From positions 1-34,137 of the forward strand of contig JABHLR010000004.1 in assembly GCA_018693315.1 (NCBI GenBank): a stretch of 34,137 nucleotides of DNA, written 5' to 3'. Below are positions 26,699 to 34,137 of this stretch, piece after piece. The notes beneath the pieces are model-generated. The model was not told where the DNA came from. It worked only from the letters and a program-made list of their open reading frames with translations, and searched no databases. The translations under genes and the position numbers were made by a program. Position 1 is the first letter of the stretch, and each line of letters starts with the position of its first letter. The stretch is from an archaeon (lineage in GTDB: Archaea; Nanobdellota; Nanobdellia; Pacearchaeales; GW2011-AR1).

Positions 26699-27466
26699 AT
26701 GCCAACCCTAGAAAAAGTGATGCAAATGCAACAACAAGGAAAAACAGACGCAGAAATCTCGACACAGTTACAAAACGAAGGTGTACCCGCAGCAGAAATA
26801 AATGATTCTTTTAATCAAGCAAAAATAAAAAACGCAGTATCTCCACCAGGCGCAGCAGCCCCAGAACAAGCTCCAATGGAAGGAATGCAGGCATCAATCA
26901 TGCCAAACCAACCAGAACCAACAGCACAAACTCCACCCCAAGCTCAACCAATGACACAAGAGCTACCTGCAAGATTAGACGCAGCAGCACAAGAAGCACA
27001 AGCACAACAATTCCCACAACAACAAGCAGTAGCGCCCCCAGAAGTTTACCCGCCACAGGAAGGATTCGCGCCAGAACAACCTCAAGACGATTACTACCAA
27101 CAAACACCGCAAGCTTACTCACAACAAGATTACTACGCGCCACAAGGCGGAACAGACACAGAAACAATCTCAGAAATCGCAGAACAAGTCACAACAGAAA
27201 AACTAAACGACTACAAAAAGAAAGTCGGAGACATAGCATCATTCAAGAACAACATCCAAGACAAAGTTAACGACATAGACGACCGACTAAAAAGAATTGA
27301 AAACAGCATCGACAAACTCCAACAAGCAGTCATCGGAAAAATCGGAGAATTCGGAGAATCAAACGCAGCAGTTCACAAAGATCTCGATAACCTCCACGGA
27401 ACAGTCGCAAAATTAATGAACCCATTAATCGATAACTACAACGAGCTAAAGAAAATTTCTAAATAA
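26699..27466 (+). CDS. Gln/Pro-rich coiled-coil protein, possibly FlaC/D-like
   Basis: C-terminal IQDKVNDIDDRLKRIENSIDKLQQ...HKDLDNLHGTVAKLMNPLIDNYNELKKI, loosely resembling the 'LYELVsxxiNPFV' pattern of FlaC/D. The middle is low complexity (P/Q/A). Confidence 0.55.
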   Translation: MPTLEKVMQMQQQGKTDAEISTQLQNEGVPAAEINDSFNQAKIKNAVSPPGAAAPEQAPMEGMQASIMPNQPEPTAQTPPQAQPMTQELPARLDAAAQEAQAQQFPQQQAVAPPEVYPPQEGFAPEQPQDDYYQQTPQAYSQQDYYAPQGGTDTETISEIAEQVTTEKLNDYKKKVGDIASFKNNIQDKVNDIDDRLKRIENSIDKLQQAVIGKIGEFGESNAAVHKDLDNLHGTVAKLMNPLIDNYNELKKISK

Positions 27467-27940
27467 TTATCCTTTTATTTTCCAAGCAACAACAGCCGCA
27501 ATAATCAACAAAAGAATCATACCAAACCATTCACTATTAGCCCACTCTCCAAGCAACGGCCAATTAACAGCCCAGTTAAAAACATAAGCCGAACTTATCA
27601 CAAAGAGCGCAATAACAACTCCAACCATAGCCCAAGAAAACCAACTATTTTTCGTCAAAAAAGCCAACGGATCCTTTCCTGGCAAAAACGCCAACACAAT
27701 TAACAAAAAGAAAAAACACACTACCAAAACAGCAACCCACGCCGAGCTAAATCTAATAAACTCAACCAAACTAACCTCGACAACAAAAAACGCAGCCAAA
27801 ATCAACGAAATAAAAATCATAATCCACTCACTTCCACCAAGAACCTGAGTCTTCGCAAGCAAGGCATACACTACAATAAACACTAACAAAAACGCAAAGA
27901 TCGGGACAAAATACCCAAATGCTCCTAATGCTGCTGCCAT
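27467..27940 (-). CDS. 4-TM membrane protein, paralogue 1 of 3
   Basis: YFVPIFAFLLVFIVVYALLAKTQVLGGSEWIMIFISLIL... Confidence 0.7.
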   Translation of the reverse strand: MAAALGAFGYFVPIFAFLLVFIVVYALLAKTQVLGGSEWIMIFISLILAAFFVVEVSLVEFIRFSSAWVAVLVVCFFFLLIVLAFLPGKDPLAFLTKNSWFSWAMVGVVIALFVISSAYVFNWAVNWPLLGEWANSEWFGMILLLIIAAVVAWKIKG

Positions 27941-27978
27941 AACAAATCAACAGAAAAAGCGTTTATATATTTATGGAA

Positions 27979-28494
27979 TTACCCGTTAGCCTTGTCCTTA
28001 CTGTTAGCGACAACCGCAATCACAGCAATAATAACACCCAAAACAATCAGTGCCCACACATTCTCAACAAACCATCCACCAAACCCAGAATAACTACTCC
28101 ACTGATCCCACGAAGCCAAAGCCCAAATGAAAACACCAATACCAACAACCCATCCAACCCAAGCAACCTTATGGCTCCACTTTCCATCTTTATCCTCAGG
28201 AAAAAAGAATCCCAAGAAAATTAACACTACCAAAAACAAAGACAACCCTACACCAAATCTAGGAAACACTATAGCAAAAAACTCAGATACAAAATCAAAC
28301 TGCAGCGACAATAAAGAAATCGAAACCGCAATCAATGCAATAATTCCCCTATTGTCCTTACCTTGACTAGAAAACATCTTCGTCTTATCCATAATAGCAA
28401 ACACAACAGCAAAAATCAACAGAAACGGAATTACATAAGAAAACACTCCAATATCATTCCAGATATTCAACACCTCAGTAACTGTCGTAACCAT
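27979..28494 (-). CDS. 4-TM membrane protein, paralogue 2 of 3
   Basis: FSYVIPFLLIFAVVFAIMDKTKMFSSQGKDNRGIIALIAVSISLL... Confidence 0.7.
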   Translation of the reverse strand: MVTTVTEVLNIWNDIGVFSYVIPFLLIFAVVFAIMDKTKMFSSQGKDNRGIIALIAVSISLLSLQFDFVSEFFAIVFPRFGVGLSLFLVVLIFLGFFFPEDKDGKWSHKVAWVGWVVGIGVFIWALASWDQWSSYSGFGGWFVENVWALIVLGVIIAVIAVVANSKDKANG

Positions 28495-28544
28495 GCAATC
28501 TTAAAAGAATTCTTATTTATATATGTTTTGACAATCAAACAATC

Positions 28545-28641
28545 TTAATTCTTAACAAGAAAGTTCGCCGTGTAAAAATTTTCGACGTGTGCAAGTGCAC
28601 ATAAGAAAATATTTTACCAAGAAATTTTCGTTAAGAATTAA
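28545..28641. other. Long imperfect inverted repeat / structured intergenic element (nested hairpins)
   Basis: Outer arms ttaattcttaac (28545-28556) / gttaagaattaa (28630-28641). Middle gtaaaaattttc (28572-28583) / gaaaatattttac (28605-28617). Apical tgtgc-aagt-gcaca (28588-28601). Confidence 0.75.
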
Positions 28642-28643
28642 AA

Positions 28644-29129
28644 TTAATCGTCTTTCTTTTTACGACCACTCATAATTGCAACAGCCATCGCACCGATTAT
28701 CAAAAGAATCATAACAGCATTGACCCAAATGTCGCTACTACCCGACCCCGAAAACCAATCCAAAATTATATTTCCAAGCCCACTAATATACAAGACTATA
28801 ACAATCGTGAAAATCCCAGCCAAAATCCCAAAAGTAATCTTCATCCAATCAGGAGCCTTCGACAAATCTCCAGCAACAAATCCGTACAAAATTAAAAACA
28901 CTAAAATCACAGCAACACCAACAGCCATCCACGGCATTATCCCAACAATAATATTCCTCGGCTGTGGAAGCCCAATTAAAAGCAAGCCAATAACCAAAGC
29001 AACAATCGCATCAATCTGCGCCTTCCCTTCGCCCAAAATCTTAGACTTCTGCAAAATAGCGAACACAACAACGAACACGAGTAAGAACGGCAACAACATC
29101 TCCGTAAAGAATGGGTTATCAAATATCAT
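28644..29129 (-). CDS. 4-TM membrane protein, paralogue 3 of 3
   Basis: FFTEMLLPFLLVFVVVFAILQKSKILGEGKAQIDAIVALVIGLLL... Confidence 0.7.
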   Translation of the reverse strand: MIFDNPFFTEMLLPFLLVFVVVFAILQKSKILGEGKAQIDAIVALVIGLLLIGLPQPRNIIVGIMPWMAVGVAVILVFLILYGFVAGDLSKAPDWMKITFGILAGIFTIVIVLYISGLGNIILDWFSGSGSSDIWVNAVMILLIIGAMAVAIMSGRKKKDD

Positions 29130-29169
29130 ACATCTCTAAAAACTAAAACCTATTTAAATATTCCTAAAA

Positions 29170-29466
29170 CTAAACCAAAGCCTCTTCATCTAGAGAACCC
29201 ATGTCCTCTTCCTCTGTCTGAACAGGAACCGCATTCTTATTGATTATAACAATATCCCCAATCGCCTTAATGAACTGGTGCGGAACAATAATCCCTCGAG
29301 CTCCACCAAGAATCTGAACCATTCCGGACTCACGAGCAACGACAATTCTCCAACCGTCGACCTTATTATCCATCAAATTAACTTCCTCAATCATCCCAAA
29401 CAAATCGCCAGAATCAGTATACACTCTCCTTCCGACAACCTCGCTCATTCTTTTTATTCTTAACAT
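29170..29466 (-). CDS. PRC-barrel domain protein
   Basis: MSEVVGRRVYTDSGDLFGMIEEVNLMDNKVDGWRIVVARE...GIIVPHQFIKAIGDIVIINK. Confidence 0.8.
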   Translation of the reverse strand: MLRIKRMSEVVGRRVYTDSGDLFGMIEEVNLMDNKVDGWRIVVARESGMVQILGGARGIIVPHQFIKAIGDIVIINKNAVPVQTEEEDMGSLDEEALV

Positions 29467-29577
29467 AAAACAATCAAAGACATTTCATTTAAATACATTT
29501 CTATGATACAAACTATACTAATAAAGACGCACTCCGTCGGCAGATAACTTTATAAAAAATATTAACATTAAAAAAAT

Positions 29578-30207
29578 ATGAGTACAAAAGAAAACTGGAA
29601 AGAAATCACAACAGTAATCATTGCAGCCCTCGTGCTAGGTCTAACAGTTGCATACAAAGATCACGAAATATTCTACTACGCAGCAATAAGCTTTCTAATA
29701 ATCCTAACACTAAATGTGCTAGTAAAAAAAGCAGTCGGCCATTATTTCGAAATCGGCGTCAGAACAAAATTCTGGACATGGTACCAATTCGGACTAAGAA
29801 AAGACTGGCACTTCAAAAAACCAGTTCCAATGATGTGGCTCCCGCTAATCTTGGTTCTATTCACAAAAGGATTTTTCCTTTGGCTAGGAATTCTTGAATT
29901 CGACGTCGAGGCAAAAACAGAAAGAGTATCACGAAGACACGGACTCTATAGATTCACAGAAGTAACAGAATGGCACATGGCATGGATCGCAACATGGGCG
30001 CTAGCCGCAAACTTTGCCCTCGCTATAATCGCCTACATAGTCGGCTTCGAACTTTTCGCAAAACTAAGCATCTACTTCATCGCATGGTCCATGGTACCTC
30101 TCGCAAGATTCGACGGAGCAAAAATATTCTACGCGAGCAGAGCATTCTGGATAATAGCATTCGCAATCGCAATGATCATACTCGGCTGGGGCCTAACAAT
30201 AGTTTAA
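29578..30207 (+). CDS. Multi-TM membrane protein, possibly a degenerate site-2-protease-like fold
   Basis: Several hydrophobic helices. WSMVPLARFDGAKIFYASR resembles an M50 'LDG' motif, but no HExxH is present. Confidence 0.5.
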   Translation: MSTKENWKEITTVIIAALVLGLTVAYKDHEIFYYAAISFLIILTLNVLVKKAVGHYFEIGVRTKFWTWYQFGLRKDWHFKKPVPMMWLPLILVLFTKGFFLWLGILEFDVEAKTERVSRRHGLYRFTEVTEWHMAWIATWALAANFALAIIAYIVGFELFAKLSIYFIAWSMVPLARFDGAKIFYASRAFWIIAFAIAMIILGWGLTIV

Positions 30208-30210
30208 CGA

Positions 30211-30468
30211 TTAACCCAAAGAAGGAATTTTCTTTTTCTTTACAGCTTTCTTTTTAGTCTTCATTGCGGTCTCCTTAGAAAAACCAGCTCGCCTAAAAAA
30301 GAAAACATAAACTATCGGCAAAACTCCAAACGTATTAAAAATGAAAAACGAAATAAACCAAAGCAAATTATTATCACGAGCAGAATGCCAAGCACCAACC
30401 GCCTTCCATGCAATCGTCCAAATCAAAATCGGGTAAACCCACGTCGGCACAATAATATCCATCACCAT
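30211..30468 (-). CDS. DUF5652-like small membrane protein
   Basis: WTIAWKAVGAWHSARDNNLLWFISFFIFNTFGVLPIVYVFFFRR. Confidence 0.65.
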   Translation of the reverse strand: MVMDIIVPTWVYPILIWTIAWKAVGAWHSARDNNLLWFISFFIFNTFGVLPIVYVFFFRRAGFSKETAMKTKKKAVKKKKIPSLG

Positions 30469-30517
30469 AAAACTTTACCACTTCAAAACTTATAAACCTA
30501 TCCACATTCAATAAAAA

Positions 30518-32053
30518 ATGGAAGAGCTGAAACTAACCCCAAGAGAATATCAACAAGTAATCTTTGAAACCTGCAAAGAAAAAGACTGCCTTGTAGTTCT
30601 ACCAACAGGAACAGGAAAAACCCTAATCGCACTCATGTTAGCAATCGACCAGTTCAAAAAATTCCCGCTAGAAAAAGTTCTAATCCTCGCGCCAACTCGC
30701 CCACTAATCGAACAACATTTCGAATCTTTCAAGAAACACCTTCCTGAAGACTGGGCAGATCTTCAACTTTTCACAGGAAAAACCCCAGCAGACAAACGAA
30801 AAAAAACATGGCGAACAGCCGAATTCATTTTCTCAACACCGCAATGCATCGCAAACGATCTAGACAAAGGCCTATACAAACTAGACGAAGTAGCCCTACT
30901 TGTCGTCGATGAATGCCACCGTTGCATGAAAAATTATGCCTACAACCGCGTCTCACAAAGATACAAAACACAAGCAACAAACAGAAAAATTCTCGGATTA
31001 ACTGCATCTCCAGGATCAGACAAAAAAACAATAACACAAGTTTGCCAAAACCTCGGAATCGAAGCAGTCGAAATCAGAACAAGAGAAAGCCCAGACGTCA
31101 AACCATATTTACAGGAATTAGAATTCGAAAAAATCGAAGTTAACTTCCCACCAGAACTCCAAGAAATAAAAATCCTACTTCAAACAATCTACGACAGAAA
31201 AGTAAGCGAACTAAAACATAGAAGGGTCCTTTTCGGAAACGCCTCAAAAACAATGCTCCTAAAAACCCAAGGAAGATTAATGTCAGGAAAAAGAAGTCTC
31301 AATAGTATGCTCGCCGTTTCAGCCTGCGCCCAAGCCCTAAAAATATCACACGCAATCGAACTCCTCGAAACACAAACCGTATCATCACTAATCGAATACA
31401 TGAAATCACTATTCCAACAAGCTGCAGAACAAAAATCCAAAGGCGTTCAAAAACTAGTCAAATCACCAGAATTCGCAAAAGCCTACAGCCTCGCAACAAC
31501 GCTAAATATCGAGCACCCAAAAATAGGCGTACTCAAAGAACTAATGGAATTCCAATTTGATGAAAAACCAAACTCAAAAATAATTATCTTCGCTCAATTC
31601 AGAGAAACACTATTAAAAATTGCGGAAACTCTCCAAGAAATTCCAAACATAAAACCATGCGTCTTCGTCGGCCAAGCAATCAGGCAACACAAAAAAGTAA
31701 CAACTGGTTTAAAACAGAAAGAACAAAAAGCAATGATAGAAAAATTCAAAGAAGGAGAATTCAACATCCTCATCGCAACATCAATCGCCGAAGAAGGTCT
31801 AGATATCCCAGAAGTTGATGAAGTAATTTTTTATGAACCCGTCCCATCAGCAATTAGAAAAATTCAAAGAGCAGGACGAACAGCAAGGCTATCAAAAGGA
31901 TCACTAAAAATTCTCATAACAAAAAATACAAGAGATCAAATTTACCACTACTCAGCTCACCACAAAGAAAGACGAATGCATCGAGCAATCGACGACATAA
32001 AAAAAGACTTCAACCGAAACGGAAAAATAACAAACCAAAAAAGACTATTCTAA
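30518..32053 (+). CDS. Hef/FANCM-type SF2 helicase (helicase part only)
   Basis: LTPREYQQVIFE, VVLPTGTGKTLIALML, VDECHR (DECH), LGLTASPG, IATSIAEEGLDIPEVDEVIFYEPVPSAIRKIQRAGRTAR. Confidence 0.88.
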   Translation: MEELKLTPREYQQVIFETCKEKDCLVVLPTGTGKTLIALMLAIDQFKKFPLEKVLILAPTRPLIEQHFESFKKHLPEDWADLQLFTGKTPADKRKKTWRTAEFIFSTPQCIANDLDKGLYKLDEVALLVVDECHRCMKNYAYNRVSQRYKTQATNRKILGLTASPGSDKKTITQVCQNLGIEAVEIRTRESPDVKPYLQELEFEKIEVNFPPELQEIKILLQTIYDRKVSELKHRRVLFGNASKTMLLKTQGRLMSGKRSLNSMLAVSACAQALKISHAIELLETQTVSSLIEYMKSLFQQAAEQKSKGVQKLVKSPEFAKAYSLATTLNIEHPKIGVLKELMEFQFDEKPNSKIIIFAQFRETLLKIAETLQEIPNIKPCVFVGQAIRQHKKVTTGLKQKEQKAMIEKFKEGEFNILIATSIAEEGLDIPEVDEVIFYEPVPSAIRKIQRAGRTARLSKGSLKILITKNTRDQIYHYSAHHKERRMHRAIDDIKKDFNRNGKITNQKRLF

Positions 32054-32084
32054 CATTTAAATAGACCGACAACTAATAAACAAA

Positions 32085-32750
32085 ATGAAAAAGAAAACAA
32101 GTGAGCTATTAATCGTTCTGGCAATCGTAATCGTCCTGGCAATCGTAGTTTTCAAATTCAGAGACATTCTATTCGATCAGCAAAATTTAATATCTGCCAT
32201 AGAAACACTCGGAATATGGGGTCCAATTATTTTAATAGTAATTATAATAATTCAGGGAATCATATCAATATTCCCAATCGCAATACTATTCTTTGCAGCC
32301 GGCGTACTATATGGAGAATCCCTTGGAACACTATACTCTATAATTGGATACACAATAGGTGCCATAATCGCATTTTACTTAGCAAAAAAATACGGAAAAG
32401 ATATAGAGAAAAAATGGATTGCAAAAAAGAAAACTGAACACTTTGAGAAAATTCTAAGAAAACGTGGATCTATTGGAATATTTCTCGGCAGAATACTCCT
32501 AGTATTTCCTGCAGATGTAGTTTCGTTCGCCGCCGGAATCGCAGAAATAAAACCCAAAAAATTCATCACAGCGACAACACTCGGAGTCCTCCCCGTAATT
32601 CTCATAATCACATTTTTAGGAACCGCAATAATTTCCTACCTCTCAAACAAATGGGTTCTTGCAATCGTAGGGGTAGTTTTTATTACAATCTTAATAACAC
32701 ACAAATTCCATCACAAAATAGCCAAAAGAATTCATCACAAAAATACTTAA
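32085..32750 (+). CDS. TVP38/TMEM64/DedA-like VTT-domain membrane protein
   Basis: FPIAILFFAAGVLYGESLGTLYSIIGYTIGAIIAFYLAKKYG...GRILLVFPADVVSFAAGIAEIKPKKFITATTLGVLP. Confidence 0.8.
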   Translation: MKKKTSELLIVLAIVIVLAIVVFKFRDILFDQQNLISAIETLGIWGPIILIVIIIIQGIISIFPIAILFFAAGVLYGESLGTLYSIIGYTIGAIIAFYLAKKYGKDIEKKWIAKKKTEHFEKILRKRGSIGIFLGRILLVFPADVVSFAAGIAEIKPKKFITATTLGVLPVILIITFLGTAIISYLSNKWVLAIVGVVFITILITHKFHHKIAKRIHHKNT

Positions 32751-32771
32751 ACATTCTAAACAAATAACCTT

Positions 32772-33179
32772 ATGGCAAACAAGGTGATAAAAGAAATCAA
32801 AGATTTCGAAATAAAACATCGAGTAATCTCATTCATTCTAATCGTCTTAGTCACAATCGCAATCACTAGACTTCTAACTCACTATAAAGACGTCGATTTA
32901 TTCATCAAAGGATTCGAACTTCACCACTTCTATTACGGAGTCACCCTACTAATACTGACAGCAATTCTCATGCTCTTCGGCAAAAAACACTACAGAATCT
33001 GGCTAACACTATCGGCAATTTCAATCGGGCTGATCCTAGACGAATTCCTCTACGTAGGAAACGGTTTCGGAAACTATAGCACATACGCATCAACATTCCC
33101 ATCCGCCGTCCTATTCGCAGTCATAGTCGCCCTAATAACATCCATCATATTTTACATATCAAAGAAAAGAAAAAAATGA
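32772..33179 (+). CDS. Uncharacterised 4-TM membrane protein with HHFYYG and LDEF motifs
   Basis: KGFELHHFYYGVTLLILTAILMLFGKKHYRIWLTLSAISIGLILDEFLYVGNG. Confidence 0.65.
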   Translation: MANKVIKEIKDFEIKHRVISFILIVLVTIAITRLLTHYKDVDLFIKGFELHHFYYGVTLLILTAILMLFGKKHYRIWLTLSAISIGLILDEFLYVGNGFGNYSTYASTFPSAVLFAVIVALITSIIFYISKKRKK

Positions 33180-33874
33180 ACCCCATAGAAAACATCTTCT
33201 CCAAATCCAAAATATCCCACAAGGAAACTAAATGCCCAAACCCAAAAATCCCAATCATCGTAGACACTCGCGAAAAACAATCCCTAATCGCAGCAAACCT
33301 TCTAGAAAAAAAAGCAAACATCAATTTTGAAAAACTAGAAATCGGAGACTACCTAATCGGCGATACAATAATCGAACGAAAAACATTCTCAGATTTCATT
33401 TCGTCAACACTCGACAAGCGCCTCCAAGAACAACTCATCAACCTCAAAAAATATCCCAAACACTTCCTCATCATAGAAGGCTTCTACTACAACTACAAAA
33501 ACCAAAGAATAAACATCCACGAAAACGCAATAAGAGGAATGTTCCTATCTGTCGCACTAGACTTCCAAGTCCCAATAATCTACACAGAAGACGAAGAAGA
33601 CACTGCAAACTTCCTAATCCTCGTCGCTAAAAAATATGAAAAACCAAAAATAGAAATTTCGTCAAGACCTTCAAAAAATATCAAATCAATAACAGAACAA
33701 AAACAATTCATCCTAGAAGGCTTTCCGGGCATCGGACCCAAAACATCAAAACAACTCATCAAAGAACTCTCATCCCTCCAAGAAATCTTCGCCGCCTCAA
33801 AAGAACAACTCAGATTGATAACATCCTGGGACGAATCGAAAATCGAAAACTTCACACAACTACTTCATCTTTAA
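33176..33874 (+). CDS. ERCC4/XPF-type nuclease with HhH (Hef nuclease part)
   Basis: IIVDTREKQSLIAANLL...LEIGDYLIGDTIIERKTFSDFISS (intact ERKxxxD-type motif); LEGFPGIGPKTSKQLIKELSSLQEIF (HhH). Confidence 0.88.
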   Translation: MNPIENIFSKSKISHKETKCPNPKIPIIVDTREKQSLIAANLLEKKANINFEKLEIGDYLIGDTIIERKTFSDFISSTLDKRLQEQLINLKKYPKHFLIIEGFYYNYKNQRINIHENAIRGMFLSVALDFQVPIIYTEDEEDTANFLILVAKKYEKPKIEISSRPSKNIKSITEQKQFILEGFPGIGPKTSKQLIKELSSLQEIFAASKEQLRLITSWDESKIENFTQLLHL

Positions 33875-34127
33875 AAAAGTGCCTAAGATTAACCCCATAA
33901 CAATCCATTCTCCTTTTCCCCTCCGAAAAAACAACCTCTATTCTATAACCCTTCTTCTTGAAAAACTGCCTCAATCTCGTAGCAACATATCCTCCCTCTG
34001 CAAATAAATCATCCCTTTGTAGCCCATTAGTATATAACTCAATTGCCAATGGCCAAGCCTCATTAGAAACAGTACACCCAAAACCAATATCCAAAGAAAT
34101 TTCGTCAAGCCTTCTCAACCCTTCCAT
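33852..34127 (-). CDS. Hypothetical protein (91 aa), convergent overlap with the Hef nuclease gene
   Basis: MEGLRRLDEISLDIGFGCTVSNEAWPLAIELYTNGLQ.... Its 3' end overlaps 33852-33874 on the opposite strand. Confidence 0.5.
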   Translation of the reverse strand: MEGLRRLDEISLDIGFGCTVSNEAWPLAIELYTNGLQRDDLFAEGGYVATRLRQFFKKKGYRIEVVFSEGKRRMDCYGVNLRHFFKDEVVV

Positions 34128-34137
34128 TAAAAATACA

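Noticed and set aside
1-34137. tRNA/rRNA genes, insertion sequences, toxin-antitoxin pairs, phage genes
   Set aside because: None recognised by eye. The RHH gene lacks a toxin partner, since its neighbour is an MBL-fold hydrolase. A tRNAscan/Infernal run would be decisive.

Overview
The window reads as an AT-rich archaeal chromosome segment, probably DPANN (Pacearchaeota/Woesearchaeota-like). That assignment is an inference from gene content (RPA, aEF1B, split Hef, TATA-type promoters, class III pilin-like leaders). There are four parts. (1) Bases 1-8487 (-) are one giant, left-truncated surface-protein gene. It has a short cytoplasmic N-terminus, one TM helix, an N-E-T/S sequon repeat stalk, about 7 LamG-like modules and a Gly-rich segment; it is absent from the ORF track because its stop lies outside the window. 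(2) Bases 8579-10669 are an information-processing block: RPA, a 51-aa zinc ribbon, aEF1B, and a HIT-like protein with a degenerate catalytic motif. (3) Bases ~10.7-27.5 kb are a large type IV pilus/Tad-like locus. It contains an A24 prepilin peptidase, about 9-10 small pilin-like genes, a TadC/FlaJ-type membrane protein, a HELMH metalloprotease, an MBL-fold hydrolase, an RHH-like regulator with its own palindromic operator, a TadA/FlaI-type ATPase, and two coiled-coil proteins resembling archaellum FlaC/D. (4) The right flank carries three paralogous 4-TM proteins, a PRC-barrel protein, a DUF5652-like protein, a Hef split into helicase and nuclease genes, and a VTT/DedA-like protein. The best candidate for an undescribed system is the pilus-like locus, with its duplicated minor-pilin modules and associated protease/MBL/RHH genes. 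No rRNA, tRNA, CRISPR array or insertion sequence was recognised. All family calls are by eye, without database searches.
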